Part shown: in pieces, positions 22,805 to 30,786 of the stretch | How the letters are laid out: each line of letters opens with the position of its first letter | How positions within the stretch are numbered: the first letter of the stretch is position 1 | DNA from: Nocardioides houyundeii | Lineage (GTDB): Bacteria; Actinomycetota; Actinomycetes; Propionibacteriales; Nocardioidaceae | Direction of reading: 5' to 3' | Length of the DNA stretch: 64,000 nucleotides | Assembly (NCBI RefSeq): GCF_002865585.1 | Contig: NZ_CP025581.1 | Coordinates: 372,001-436,000, forward strand | Notes under the pieces: model-generated | Seen by the model: the letters and a program-made list of their open reading frames with translations, nothing else | Told to the model about the DNA's origin: nothing | Database searches by the model: none | Made by a program: the position numbers and the translations under genes

Positions 22805-23521
22805 ATGCCCCGGCCCGGGCCGCCCTCGGGACCGGTACCCGGGTCGCTGGCCGAAGCGACGTCCCGGGAGTCGGCCGGCGCCAGCCTGGTGCTGGTGCCG
22901 GTCGGCTCGACCGAGCAGCACGGCCCCCACCTGCCGCTGCAGACCGACACCCTGATCGCGACCGCGGTCGCCGAGGCCGCCGCCGAGCGCCTGGGCGGTC
23001 CCGGCGCCGGGGTGTGGGTGGCGCCGGCCCTGGCCTACGGCTCCAGCGGCGAGCACCAGTCCTTCCCCGGCACCGCCTCCATCGGCACCGAGGCGCTGCG
23101 GTTCCTGGTGGTCGAGCTGGTCCGCTCGCTGCGCACCTGGAGCGAGCGCGTCGTCCTGGTCAACGGGCACGGCGGCAACCTCACCGCGCTGCGCGCCGCG
23201 GTCGACCAGCTGGTGGTCGAGGGGCACGACGTGGCCTGGGTGGCGTGCGCGACCGAGGACGTCGACCTGCACGCCGGCCGCACGGAGACCTCGCTGCTGC
23301 TGCACCTCGCCCCCGCCCTGGTGCGGCTCGAGCTCGCCGAGGCCGGTGACTGCCGCCCGCTCACCGAGATCCTCCCCGACCTGGTCCGGGGCGGCGTGGC
23401 CGCAGTCTCGGCCAACGGGGTGCTCGGCGACCCCGCCGGCGCCTCCGCGGACGAGGGCCGGGCGGTGCTGGCCGCGATGACTTCCGACGTGCTGGCCCGG
23501 CTGGCGCCGGTCGCGCCATGA
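22805..23521 (+). CDS. mftE: mycofactocin peptidase (creatininase family)
   Basis: The 238-residue creatininase-fold metal peptidase cuts the modified MftA to free the C-terminal Val-Tyr core. Metal-site residues appear in LVPVGSTEQHGPHLPLQTDT (Glu, His, Asp), the conserved APALAYGSSGEHQSFPGT, VNGHGGN and the ATEDVDLHAGRTETS segment with His and Glu ligands. It starts 2 bp after the mftD stop and ends in an ATGA overlap with the next gene. The extended N-terminus (PRPGPPSGPVPGS) is unremarkable. Confidence 0.94.
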   Translation: MPRPGPPSGPVPGSLAEATSRESAGASLVLVPVGSTEQHGPHLPLQTDTLIATAVAEAAAERLGGPGAGVWVAPALAYGSSGEHQSFPGTASIGTEALRFLVVELVRSLRTWSERVVLVNGHGGNLTALRAAVDQLVVEGHDVAWVACATEDVDLHAGRTETSLLLHLAPALVRLELAEAGDCRPLTEILPDLVRGGVAAVSANGVLGDPAGASADEGRAVLAAMTSDVLARLAPVAP

Positions 23522-24318
23522 GCCAGCCCCCGGAGACACCCCTGGCCGCACCCGCGGACCGGACCGCGCTCGTCACCGGGGCGGCCCGGGGCATCGGTGC
23601 CGCCACGGTGGCGCGGCTGGTGGCCGACGGCTACCGGGTGATGGCGCTGGACTCCTGCGAGGGCCCGCCCCTGGCCACCGCCGAGCAGCTGGACGCCCTC
23701 GCGGCCCGACACGGCGACCGGGTGCGCTGCCGGGTGGTCGACGTCCGGGACCGCCCGGCCCTGGAGCGGGCCGTCGCCGAGACGGTCCGGGTCTGGGGAC
23801 GGCTCGACGTCGCGGTCGCGGCGGCCGGCATCATCCTCGGCGGCCGGCCGCTGTGGGAGACCCCCGACGCGGTGCTCGACGACCTGTGGGACGTGGTGGC
23901 CAAGGGCGTGTGGAACACCGCCGCAGCCTGCGTCCCCGCCATGCTCGCCGGCCCGGAGCCCGGGACCTGCCGTTTCGTGGCCGTCGCCTCGGCCGCCGGC
24001 AGCCACGGCCTGTTCCACCTGGCCGGCTACAACGCCGCCAAGCACGCGGTGGTCGGCATGGTGAAGGGCCTGGCCGCCGACCTGGTGGGCACCGGCGTCA
24101 CCGCCAGCGCCGTCTCCCCGGGCTCGACCGACACCGACCTGCTGCGCACCACGGCCGCCCTGTACGACGTACCGGTCGACGAGCTGGCGCAGCACCAGCT
24201 GATCCGCCGCGCGATCGACCCGGCCGAGATCGCCGCCGCCATCGCCTTCTGCGCCTCCCCGGCCGGCGGCGTGGTCAACGGCACCGTGCTGCACGCCGAC
24301 GGCGGGTTCGGGGCGTGA
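23518..24318 (+). CDS. mycofactocin-coupled SDR-family oxidoreductase
   Basis: The 266-residue short-chain dehydrogenase has TGAARGIGAATVARL (nucleotide loop, about 20-34), AAAGI for NNAG, catalytic Ser in ASAAGSHGLF, and YNAAKHAVVGM with Tyr/Lys. Its position between mftE and mftF, with an ATGA overlap to mftE, matches the mycofactocin-linked SDR subfamily, whose members carry an insertion near the cofactor and hold NAD tightly. The region ALDSCEGPPLATAEQLDALAARHG after the second strand looks like such an insert. Mycofactocin is inferred to regenerate its cofactor; substrate unknown. Confidence 0.9.
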   Translation: MSQPPETPLAAPADRTALVTGAARGIGAATVARLVADGYRVMALDSCEGPPLATAEQLDALAARHGDRVRCRVVDVRDRPALERAVAETVRVWGRLDVAVAAAGIILGGRPLWETPDAVLDDLWDVVAKGVWNTAAACVPAMLAGPEPGTCRFVAVASAAGSHGLFHLAGYNAAKHAVVGMVKGLAADLVGTGVTASAVSPGSTDTDLLRTTAALYDVPVDELAQHQLIRRAIDPAEIAAAIAFCASPAGGVVNGTVLHADGGFGA

Positions 24319-24319
24319 G

Positions 24320-25822
24320 GTGACGTCGTTGCAGGCTCCCGCCCCCGCGCGCGTCCTCCCGGCCGGGTTCGTGGTCGAGCTGGACCCGGCGGCGCTGGTC
24401 CTCGACCGGGGGCGCCTGCTGGTCGGCGGCTCACCGCTCACCGTCATGCGTCTCGCCGACGCGGCGCGGGCCCGGCTCGTCGGCGACCGGCTGGTCGTCA
24501 CGGACGCCGCCTCCGCGGAGGTCGCGGAGCGGCTGCTGGCCACCAACCTCGCCCGTCCGGTGCCCGACGCCTCGGCCGAGGTGGCGGTCGAGGACCTCAC
24601 CGTGGTGGTGCCGGTGCGTGACCGCCCCGCCCAGCTGGACCGGTGCCTGACCGCGCTGGGTCCGCTGTCGGTCGTCGTGGTCGACGACGCCTCCCGGGAC
24701 CCGGCCGCCGTGGCCGCCGTCGCGCGCAGGCACGGGGCCGCCGTCGTCGCCCTGGAGACCAACCTCGGACCCGCCGGCGCCCGCAACGCCGGGCTGGCGC
24801 AGGTCACCACCCCGGTGGTCGCCTTCGTCGACTCCGACGTCCAGGCCTCGGCGGCCGACCTGCTGCGGCTCTCGCGTCACCTCGCGGACCCGACCGTGGC
24901 GATGGTCGGGCCCCGGGTGGCCGGCCACGTCCCGCGTGCCGACCCCCGGTGGTTCGAGCGCTACGACGCGGCCGCCTCGTCGCTGAGCCTGGGCCCCAAG
25001 CCGTACGCGGTGCGCCCCGGCGCCGGGGTCGCCTGGCTGCCCAGCGCCTGCCTGGTCGCCCGCACCGACCACCTCGGGGCCGGCTTCGACACCGACCTGC
25101 GCGTCGGCGAGGACGTCGACCTGGTGTGGCGGCTGGTCGGCGCCGGCAGGCGGGTGCGCTACGAACCGGCGGTCACCGTGCGGCACGACGTACGTCCCAC
25201 GGTTCGCGGCTGGCTCGGTCGCAAGGTGCTCTACGGGTCCGGCGGCGCCGGCCTGGCCCAGCGGCACGGTGCCCACGTGGCGCCGGCCGTGCTCTCGCCC
25301 ACCCTGGCGCTGGCCGGAGCCGCGGCGCTGCTGCGCAGCAGGTGGTCGCTGCCGGTGCTGGGCGCCGCAGCCGTGCACGCGAGCGTCTCGGTGGCCCGGG
25401 CGCTGCCCGCGGACGTGCCGCTCGGCACGCGGGCCCGGGTGTCGGGGACGCTGGCGGTCAAGGGAGTGGGCTGGTCGGTCCGCCAGGAGTCCGCGCTCCT
25501 GCTCCGGCACTGGTGGCCGCTCGGCGCGCTGGCCTGCTGCTTCGCCCCCGGTCGGCGTGCGGTGGCCACCGCCCTGGTCGTGGACTCGGTGGTCGCGGCC
25601 ACCGAGCACCGCGACGCCGACCTGGACCTGGCGACGCTGGTGCTGGGGCGTCGCCTCGACGACCTCGCCTACGGCACCGGTCTGTGGTGGGGCGCGGTGC
25701 GGGGGCGCTCGCCGGCGGCCCTGCGGCCGCGTCGACCCGGGGCCTCCCGGGCGCCCCGCTCAGGTCAGCTCCGGAAGCTCCTGCGCCGCGCCCAGCAGCA
25801 CCCGGAACGGGTCGCCGACTGA
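24320..25822 (+). CDS. mftF: mycofactocin glycosyltransferase
   Basis: The 500-residue protein adds beta-1,4-glucose units to mycofactocin. The N-terminal third is a family-specific domain. A GT2/GT-A domain follows: TVVVPVRDRPAQLDRCL, VVVVDDASRDP (nucleotide-binding DD), FVDSDVQASAADLL (DxD-like metal site) and GEDVDLVWRLVGAG (ED...W acceptor motif). Two or three hydrophobic helices (about 325-450) suggest membrane association. GTG starts 1 bp after the SDR stop. The last 63 bp overlap the convergent LigD-like gene. No mftG-type GMC oxidoreductase follows. Confidence 0.92.
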   Translation: MTSLQAPAPARVLPAGFVVELDPAALVLDRGRLLVGGSPLTVMRLADAARARLVGDRLVVTDAASAEVAERLLATNLARPVPDASAEVAVEDLTVVVPVRDRPAQLDRCLTALGPLSVVVVDDASRDPAAVAAVARRHGAAVVALETNLGPAGARNAGLAQVTTPVVAFVDSDVQASAADLLRLSRHLADPTVAMVGPRVAGHVPRADPRWFERYDAAASSLSLGPKPYAVRPGAGVAWLPSACLVARTDHLGAGFDTDLRVGEDVDLVWRLVGAGRRVRYEPAVTVRHDVRPTVRGWLGRKVLYGSGGAGLAQRHGAHVAPAVLSPTLALAGAAALLRSRWSLPVLGAAAVHASVSVARALPADVPLGTRARVSGTLAVKGVGWSVRQESALLLRHWWPLGALACCFAPGRRAVATALVVDSVVAATEHRDADLDLATLVLGRRLDDLAYGTGLWWGAVRGRSPAALRPRRPGASRAPRSGQLRKLLRRAQQHPERVAD

Positions 25823-27319
25823 CTCCAGCCGGTCGAGCACCGTCCGGATGGTCCAGCGGTCCGGACGCAGCTCGGGGTCGTCCAGCTCGTCCCAGCCGAT
25901 CGGCACCGACACCGGGGCTCCGGCCGCCGGCCGCGGCGAGTACGGCGCCACCAGGGTCTTGTTGATCGCGTTCTGGGTGTAGTCGAGCCGGGCCAGGCCG
26001 CCGCGGGCCTTGACCTCCCACTTCCAGCTCACCAGCTCGGGCACCACCTTGCCGACGGTGCGTGAGATTCCCTCCACCCAGGCGCGGGTGTCGTCGAAGG
26101 TGTAGCCCGGCACCACCGGCACCCAGATCTGGATCCCGCGCTGCCCGGTCACCTTCGCGCCGGCCGTGACGTCCAGGTGCTCCAGTGCGGTGCGGTGCAG
26201 CCGGGCCAGCACCAGCAGCTCCTCCCAGGTGGTCCGCTCGCCGGGGTCCAGGTCGATCAGGGCGTACGTCGGCTCGTGGGGTGCGTGGGCCGTGGAGGTC
26301 CACGGGTGCCACTCCAGGGCCCCGAAGTTGGCCATCCACACCAGGGCCGCGGGTTCGTCGGGCACCACGTACGTCGGGGTCTCGCCCTCGCCGGCGTCCG
26401 GGTTGTCCCAGGCGCCCAGCCACGCGGGCGCGTGCGCGGGGCGCTGCTTGTGCCAGAAGCCCTTCGACCCGGCCCCGTCGGGAAAGCGGTGCAGGTTCAC
26501 CGGGCGACCCCGCAGGTAGGGCAGCGAGGTCGGCGCGATCCGGGCCGCGTAGGCGAGGAGCTCGCGCTTGGTGACGGGCGGGTCGCCGGGAAACAGCACC
26601 TTGTCGAGGTTGGTGACCTTGAGGCGGCGCCCGAAGACCTCCCAGGTGCCGTGGGTGCCCAGGGCTGCCAGCTCGTCGATCGCCTCGGTGGGCAGCGGCT
26701 CGGGGACCAGGGAGACGCTCGCCCGGTCCGCCGGCGCGTCCGAGCGCCAGAGCCGGTCCGGGTCGGCCTTGACCTCCTCGTTGGTGCGGCCGCTGAGCAC
26801 CGATCTCAGGTGGTCCTCGGGGTCCCAGCCGGTGACCGCGTGCTCGTCGTGCTTGTGCAGCAGCATCCACTGCTGGTCGTCGCTGCCCCGGCGCACCAGC
26901 ACCAGCCGCCCCTGCAGCTTCTCCCCGTGCATCTCGACGTGCAGCTCCCCGGCCGCGACCGCGGCCGCCGGGTCGTCGGTGTGCACCGGCTCGTAGGTGC
27001 CGGTGTCCCAGACGATGACGTCGCCGCCGCCGTACTCCCGCGACGGGATGACCCCCTCGAAGAGCAGGTACTCCACCGGGTGGTCCTCGACGTGGACGGC
27101 CAGGCGCCGGGCCGCCGGGTCCAGGGTGGGGCCCTTGGGCACCGCCCAGCTGACCAGGACCCCGTCGATCTCGAAGCGCAGGTCGTAGTGCAACCGGCTG
27201 GCCCGGTGGCGCTGGACCACGAACCGCGCCCCGTCCGAGGCCGGTACGGCGGCCCCGGCGGGTTCCGGCGTCCGGGCGAAGTCGCGCATCCGGCGGTACT
27301 CCGACAGCGGCGCGCTCAT
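25760..27319 (-). CDS. LigD-type 3'-phosphoesterase plus polymerase, no ligase domain
   Basis: The 519-residue protein has two LigD modules. The phosphoesterase region (about 15-165) contains RFVVQRHRASRLHYDLRFEI and EYGGGDVIVWDTGTYEP. The primase-type polymerase region (about 225-519) contains LKVTNLDKVLFP, FWHKQRPAHAPAW, LIDLDPG with the catalytic Asp pair and TGQRGIQIWVP. The ATP-dependent ligase domain of full LigD is absent, so any joining in non-homologous end joining would need a separate ligase. No ku gene is in the window. I chose ATG 27319 (MSAPLSEYRRMRDF) over two upstream ATGs, because phosphoesterase domains open this way. Confidence 0.88.
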   Translation of the reverse strand: MSAPLSEYRRMRDFARTPEPAGAAVPASDGARFVVQRHRASRLHYDLRFEIDGVLVSWAVPKGPTLDPAARRLAVHVEDHPVEYLLFEGVIPSREYGGGDVIVWDTGTYEPVHTDDPAAAVAAGELHVEMHGEKLQGRLVLVRRGSDDQQWMLLHKHDEHAVTGWDPEDHLRSVLSGRTNEEVKADPDRLWRSDAPADRASVSLVPEPLPTEAIDELAALGTHGTWEVFGRRLKVTNLDKVLFPGDPPVTKRELLAYAARIAPTSLPYLRGRPVNLHRFPDGAGSKGFWHKQRPAHAPAWLGAWDNPDAGEGETPTYVVPDEPAALVWMANFGALEWHPWTSTAHAPHEPTYALIDLDPGERTTWEELLVLARLHRTALEHLDVTAGAKVTGQRGIQIWVPVVPGYTFDDTRAWVEGISRTVGKVVPELVSWKWEVKARGGLARLDYTQNAINKTLVAPYSPRPAAGAPVSVPIGWDELDDPELRPDRWTIRTVLDRLESVGDPFRVLLGAAQELPELT

Positions 27320-27394
27320 GCCTGGCCGGTGCCCAGTCGGGGCCCCGCTCATGCCGCCGTTGTCGGCGGGGACGGGCAGGATGAGGGTGTGAGC

Positions 27395-27742
27395 ATGATG
27401 ATCAGGCCCCCGCACTCGGTGCTCCTCGTGGTGGGGCGGGAGGACTTCGCGCCTCCGACGACCTTCGGGGGCGCCACCTGTGTGGCGACGCCGGACTGCG
27501 TGGCCGTGGCGGTCATCGACGTGACCCAGTCCCCGACGCGGATCGCGCTGTCGCCCTCACCGGGGCACGACCTGCGCAAGCTGGGGGAGTTCTGGATCGA
27601 GTCCGAGGGCCTGGTGTCGATCCGCGACATCTTCGGCCGGGAGCACGACACGATGGGGGTACCGCCCGGGCTGACCCTGGTCACCATCTGGGGCGACCGC
27701 GATGATGCGCCCCGAGACGTGGCGGTGCAGATCACCCGCTGA
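27395..27742 (+). CDS. hypothetical 115-aa protein
   Basis: The small soluble protein (MMIRPPHSVLLVVGREDFAP ...) alternates short beta-type stretches (CVAVAVIDV, GLTLVTIWGD, DVAVQITR) with loops. No signal peptide, membrane segment or recognised motif is present. A GAGGG sequence 7 nt before ATG 27395 supports this start; a GTG two codons earlier is also possible. It is divergent from the LigD-like gene with 75 bp between starts. I have no functional assignment. Confidence 0.6.
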   Translation: MMIRPPHSVLLVVGREDFAPPTTFGGATCVATPDCVAVAVIDVTQSPTRIALSPSPGHDLRKLGEFWIESEGLVSIRDIFGREHDTMGVPPGLTLVTIWGDRDDAPRDVAVQITR

Positions 27743-27780
27743 CCACGCCGGGTGTCGACGTGGTCGGCGGGTGAGCGAGG

Positions 27781-28320
27781 TCAGGCGCGGTGCTGGGGCG
27801 AGCCGGGGTCGGTGTCCGTCCCGGTGGTGCCCGTGGTGTCGCTGGTGCTCGTCGTCTCGGTGGTCCCGCCGCCCGAGGTCGTGGTCGTCGCCTCGGTGGT
27901 GCTCCGCTCGGTCACCGTCTGGTCGGTGCTGGTCCGGTCGGCGCCCGGGGTGTAGCCGCCGGAGGTGTGGTCGACGTCGGGGTCGATCCGGTCCGCCTCG
28001 CGGAGCTTGTCCTCGTAGCGGGCCTCCTGCTGCTGGTAGTCGGTCTGCGCGACCTGCGCCCGCTCCTCGGCCCTTTCCGCCTCGCGGCGCAGCTTCTCGG
28101 CGCGGACCTCCTCCTCCTTGGCGCGCAGCTCGGCGTCCGGGAGGACGGCCGCGTGCTGGTCGGCGTGCTGACGCAGCTCGCTGGCGCGCTCGGTGCGCTC
28201 GCGCAGCTCCTGCTCCTGCTTCTGCTTCTTCCGCTTGCTGAGCAGCCAGGCCGCGAGGCCGGCGAGCAGCAGGAGCACCACGACGGCGACGACGATCCAG
28301 GTGACCTCTTCATTGTCCAT
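27781..28320 (-). CDS. single-pass membrane protein with coiled coil and Thr-rich tail
   Basis: The 179-residue protein has one N-terminal membrane helix (WIVVAVVVLLLLAGLAAWLL, about 7-26) and a basic stop-transfer KRKKQK. A long charged coiled coil follows (about 32-115: Glu/Arg/Gln-rich, e.g. RAKEEEVRAEKLRREAERAE), then a low-complexity Thr/Ser/Gly tail (about 120-179). The topology suggests a membrane-tethered cytoplasmic rod. No homologue with known function comes to mind. ATG 28320 gives the natural short N-terminus; an earlier in-frame ATG at 28407 falls in the terminator hairpin. Confidence 0.7.
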   Translation of the reverse strand: MDNEEVTWIVVAVVVLLLLAGLAAWLLSKRKKQKQEQELRERTERASELRQHADQHAAVLPDAELRAKEEEVRAEKLRREAERAEERAQVAQTDYQQQEARYEDKLREADRIDPDVDHTSGGYTPGADRTSTDQTVTERSTTEATTTTSGGGTTETTSTSDTTGTTGTDTDPGSPQHRA

Positions 28321-28407
28321 TCCGGTGATGTACCCCTGCGGGGGCAGCCATAACCCTGTGCCTGCCGGCCCGCCCGCTGAGCGACCGGCCGTCGAGGGGC
28401 CGGGCAT

Positions 28408-28445
28408 GACGAAGGCCCCCAGCGATGTCGCTGGGGGCCTTCGTC
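28408..28445 (-). terminator. very strong hairpin terminator
   Basis: Arms GACGAAGGCCCCCAGCGA (28408-28425) and TCGCTGGGGGCCTTCGTC (28428-28445) form a perfect 18-bp stem with a 2-nt loop. It lies 34 bp beyond the stop of the leftward 47-aa gene and isolates it from the next leftward gene. An outer TTGA follows on the leftward complement. Confidence 0.8.
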
Positions 28446-28479
28446 AAAGCGGTGCTACACGGTGCTCAGGTTGGTTCGA

Positions 28480-28623
28480 CTACCAGACCCGGCGGGAGTT
28501 CCCGCCGATCGGGACGAAGTTCAGGATCAGACCAACGACCAGCAGGATGCCGCCGATGGTGGTGAGGACAGAGATGCCGGCAACGAGGCCGACGATGAGC
28601 AGAATCAGGCCGAGGACGACCAT
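28480..28623 (-). CDS. 47-aa hydrophobic membrane protein (DUF6131-like)
   Basis: The tiny protein starts MVVLGLILLIVGLVAGISVL and continues with a second hydrophobic stretch (TIGGILLVVGLILNFVPIGG), ending NSRRVW. Two membrane helices with a Gly-rich turn are predicted. It resembles small actinobacterial proteins grouped as DUF6131; function is unknown. A GAAGGAGGG ribosome site lies just before the ATG, a sigma-F/B-like promoter lies about 50-75 bp upstream and a strong terminator follows. It therefore looks like a complete stress-responsive monocistronic gene. Confidence 0.8.
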   Translation of the reverse strand: MVVLGLILLIVGLVAGISVLTTIGGILLVVGLILNFVPIGGNSRRVW

Positions 28624-28673
28624 GGTTCCCTCCTTCGTCATGGTCCGCGGGGTCACGGACGGTTAATGGTTGG

Positions 28674-28699
28674 TTACCCCGCGTCCTTGAGGCTTAAAC
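28674..28699 (-). promoter_or_regulatory. sigma-F/sigma-B-like promoter for the 47-aa gene
   Basis: Reading leftward: GTTT (28699-28696), a 16-bp spacer and GGGTAA (28679-28674). This matches the actinobacterial stress-sigma consensus GTTT-N15-17-GGGTA(T/A). The only gene it can read is the small membrane protein starting at 28623. Confidence 0.6.
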
Positions 28700-28779
28700 A
28701 TCTTTCCTGAGTTTTTTGTGAATTCTTCGGATTTTCCCAGATCCAGGTGCTAGCGACTTGCTGTCACCATGGTGTCCGC

Positions 28780-29646
28780 TCAGCCCTGCAACGCCTCGAT
28801 CGCCTCGTGGATCGTCAGGGTGCGAGTGGCGGACTCCACGTGCAGGTTCTCCACCATCCGGCCGTTGTAGGTCACCACCCCGCTGCCCTTGCCATCCTCG
28901 AAGGCCTGGATCAGCCCGCGGGCGTCGGCCACCGCCTCGGCCGACGGGGCGAAGGCGGTGTTGGCGCCCTCGACCTGTCCGGGGTGGATCAGCGTCTTGC
29001 CGTCGAAGCCCAGCTGCCGGCCCTGCTCGCACTCGGCGAGGAAGCCCTCGGTGTCCTTGACGTTGTTGTAGACGCCGTCGATCACCGCGATCCCGGCGGC
29101 CCGGCCGGCCAGCAGCACGGTGTGCAGGCTGGGCAGGATCGGGGCGCGACCGGGCACGTGCTCGGCGTACAGCTCCTTGACCAGGTCGTTGGTGCCCAGC
29201 ACGAAGGCGGTCAGCCGCTCCGAGGCCCGGGCGATCGAGAGCACGTCGAGGATTGCCACCGGCGTCTCGACCATCGCCCACAGCTTGGTGTGCTCCGGTG
29301 CGCCTGCGGCCTCCATCGCCGCGACCAGCCCACGCACCTCCTCGGCGCTGTTGACCTTGGGCACCACGATGGCGGCCGGCCCGGCCTTGCTCGCGGCCGC
29401 GATGTCGGCGTCGTGCCACTCGGTGCCGATCCCGTTGACCCGGATCGTCACCGTGCGGCGGCCGTAGTCGCCCGAGGCCACCGCGGCGCAGGCCGCGTCC
29501 CGGGCTGCCGGCTTGGCGTCGGGTGCGACGGCGTCCTCGAGGTCCAGGATGAGCGCGTCGCAGACGATGGACTTGGCCTTCTCCAGCGCCCGCTCGTTGG
29601 AGCTGGGCATGTAGAGCACCGAGCGCAGGGGAGTGAACTCGCTCAT
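28780..29646 (-). CDS. HpcH/HpaI-family CoA ester lyase (CitE-like)
   Basis: The 288-residue TIM-barrel enzyme has the CitE-like signature: RSVLYMPSSNERALEKAKS, ALILDLEDAVAPDAK (metal-binding Glu/Asp), VTIRVNGIGT, AIVVPKVNSAEEV and LWAMVETPVAILDV with the conserved Glu. GFDGKTLIHPGQ is near the C-terminus. The family cleaves or forms malyl-, citramalyl- and related CoA esters, or acts as malyl-CoA thioesterase. It starts 2 bp after the stop of a second lyase gene on the same strand, so the two are co-transcribed. Exact substrate is unknown. Confidence 0.85.
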   Translation of the reverse strand: MSEFTPLRSVLYMPSSNERALEKAKSIVCDALILDLEDAVAPDAKPAARDAACAAVASGDYGRRTVTIRVNGIGTEWHDADIAAASKAGPAAIVVPKVNSAEEVRGLVAAMEAAGAPEHTKLWAMVETPVAILDVLSIARASERLTAFVLGTNDLVKELYAEHVPGRAPILPSLHTVLLAGRAAGIAVIDGVYNNVKDTEGFLAECEQGRQLGFDGKTLIHPGQVEGANTAFAPSAEAVADARGLIQAFEDGKGSGVVTYNGRMVENLHVESATRTLTIHEAIEALQG

Positions 29647-29648
29647 GG

Positions 29649-30725
29649 TCAGGCCACCTCGATCGCGTCGTAGGACTTCTTGAGCTCAGGGTCGATGGCG
29701 GCCAGCTCCTCGGCGAGGGCGACCATCACCTGGCACTGCTTCACCGAGGCGTCGTCCTCCATCTTGCCGTCCAGCATCACCGCGCCGGTGCCGTCGCCCA
29801 TCGCGGCGATCACCCGGCGGGCGTGGGTCACGTCCTCGACGCTGGGGGAGAAGACCCGGTTGGCGATGGCGATCTGCTTCGGGTGCAGGCTCCACGCGCC
29901 CACGCAGCCCAGCAGGAAGGCGTTGCGGAACTGGTCCTCGCAGGCCGTGACGTCGGTGATGTCGCCGAACGGGCCGTAGTAGGGGTAGATGCCGTGCATC
30001 GCGCAGGCGTCGACCATCCGCGCGATCGTGTAGTGCCACAGGTCCTGCTGGTACGTCGTCCGCTCGGCGTCGTACTGCGTCTCGCCGGAGGCGTTCTTCG
30101 GGGCGTCGGCGCGCACCAGGTAGCCCGGGTGCCCGCCGCCGACGCGGGTGGTCTTCATCCGCCGGTCCGCGGCCAGGTCGGCCGGGCCCAGCGAGAGGCC
30201 CTGCATCCGCGGCGAGGCGGCGCAGATCTCCTCGATGTTGGCCACGCCGCGCGCGGTCTCCAGGATCGCGTGGATCAGGATCGGCCGGGTCAGCCCGGCC
30301 TTGGCCTCGAGCTGGGCCAGGATCCGGTCGACGTAGTGGATGTCCTCGGCCCCCTGGACCTTGGGCACCATGATGACGTCGAGCTTGTCCCCGATGGCCG
30401 GCACCAGCGTGGTCAGGTCGTCGAGCACCCACGGGCTGTCCAGGGAGTTGATGCGGGTCCAGAACTGGGTGGGCCCGAAGTCCGTCTCCTGACCGATCTT
30501 CACCAGGCCGGCGCGAGCCGTCTCCTTGTTCTCGGCCTTGACAGCATCCTCGAGGTTGCCCAGGAGCACGTCGACCTTGCCAACCATGTCGGGGACCTTG
30601 GCGGCCATCTTGGGGTTGCCCGGATCGAAGAAGTGGATCGCCCGGCTGGGGCGAGCGGGCACCTCGCGCACCGGCGCGGGGGCGCCGACGGCGAGCGGGG
30701 CGAAGAAGTCCTTGGCAGAGCGCAT
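29649..30725 (-). CDS. malyl-CoA/beta-methylmalyl-CoA lyase-like enzyme
   Basis: The 358-residue protein is a larger member of the same superfamily: [86 protein letters not shown] and [16 protein letters not shown]. It resembles L-malyl-CoA/beta-methylmalyl-CoA lyases, which release glyoxylate with acetyl- or propionyl-CoA in C2-assimilation pathways. With the downstream CitE-like gene it recalls lyase plus malyl-CoA thioesterase pairs; other genes of the ethylmalonyl-CoA pathway are not in the window. Confidence 0.82.
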   Translation of the reverse strand: MRSAKDFFAPLAVGAPAPVREVPARPSRAIHFFDPGNPKMAAKVPDMVGKVDVLLGNLEDAVKAENKETARAGLVKIGQETDFGPTQFWTRINSLDSPWVLDDLTTLVPAIGDKLDVIMVPKVQGAEDIHYVDRILAQLEAKAGLTRPILIHAILETARGVANIEEICAASPRMQGLSLGPADLAADRRMKTTRVGGGHPGYLVRADAPKNASGETQYDAERTTYQQDLWHYTIARMVDACAMHGIYPYYGPFGDITDVTACEDQFRNAFLLGCVGAWSLHPKQIAIANRVFSPSVEDVTHARRVIAAMGDGTGAVMLDGKMEDDASVKQCQVMVALAEELAAIDPELKKSYDAIEVA

Positions 30726-30786
30726 GGGCCGGAATTTAACAGCGCGGCAGCCCGGCTCCCCATCGTGGCCGCGCCGGTGGACCGCC

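Noticed and set aside
27319..27415. Longer N-terminus for the LigD-like protein (ATG 27352 or 27415)
   Set aside because: The added residues have no match to the family and would overlap the start region of the divergent small gene.
28321..28407. N-terminal extension of the coiled-coil membrane protein
   Set aside because: It would place coding sequence next to and within the terminator region and put a Pro/Gly stretch before the membrane helix.
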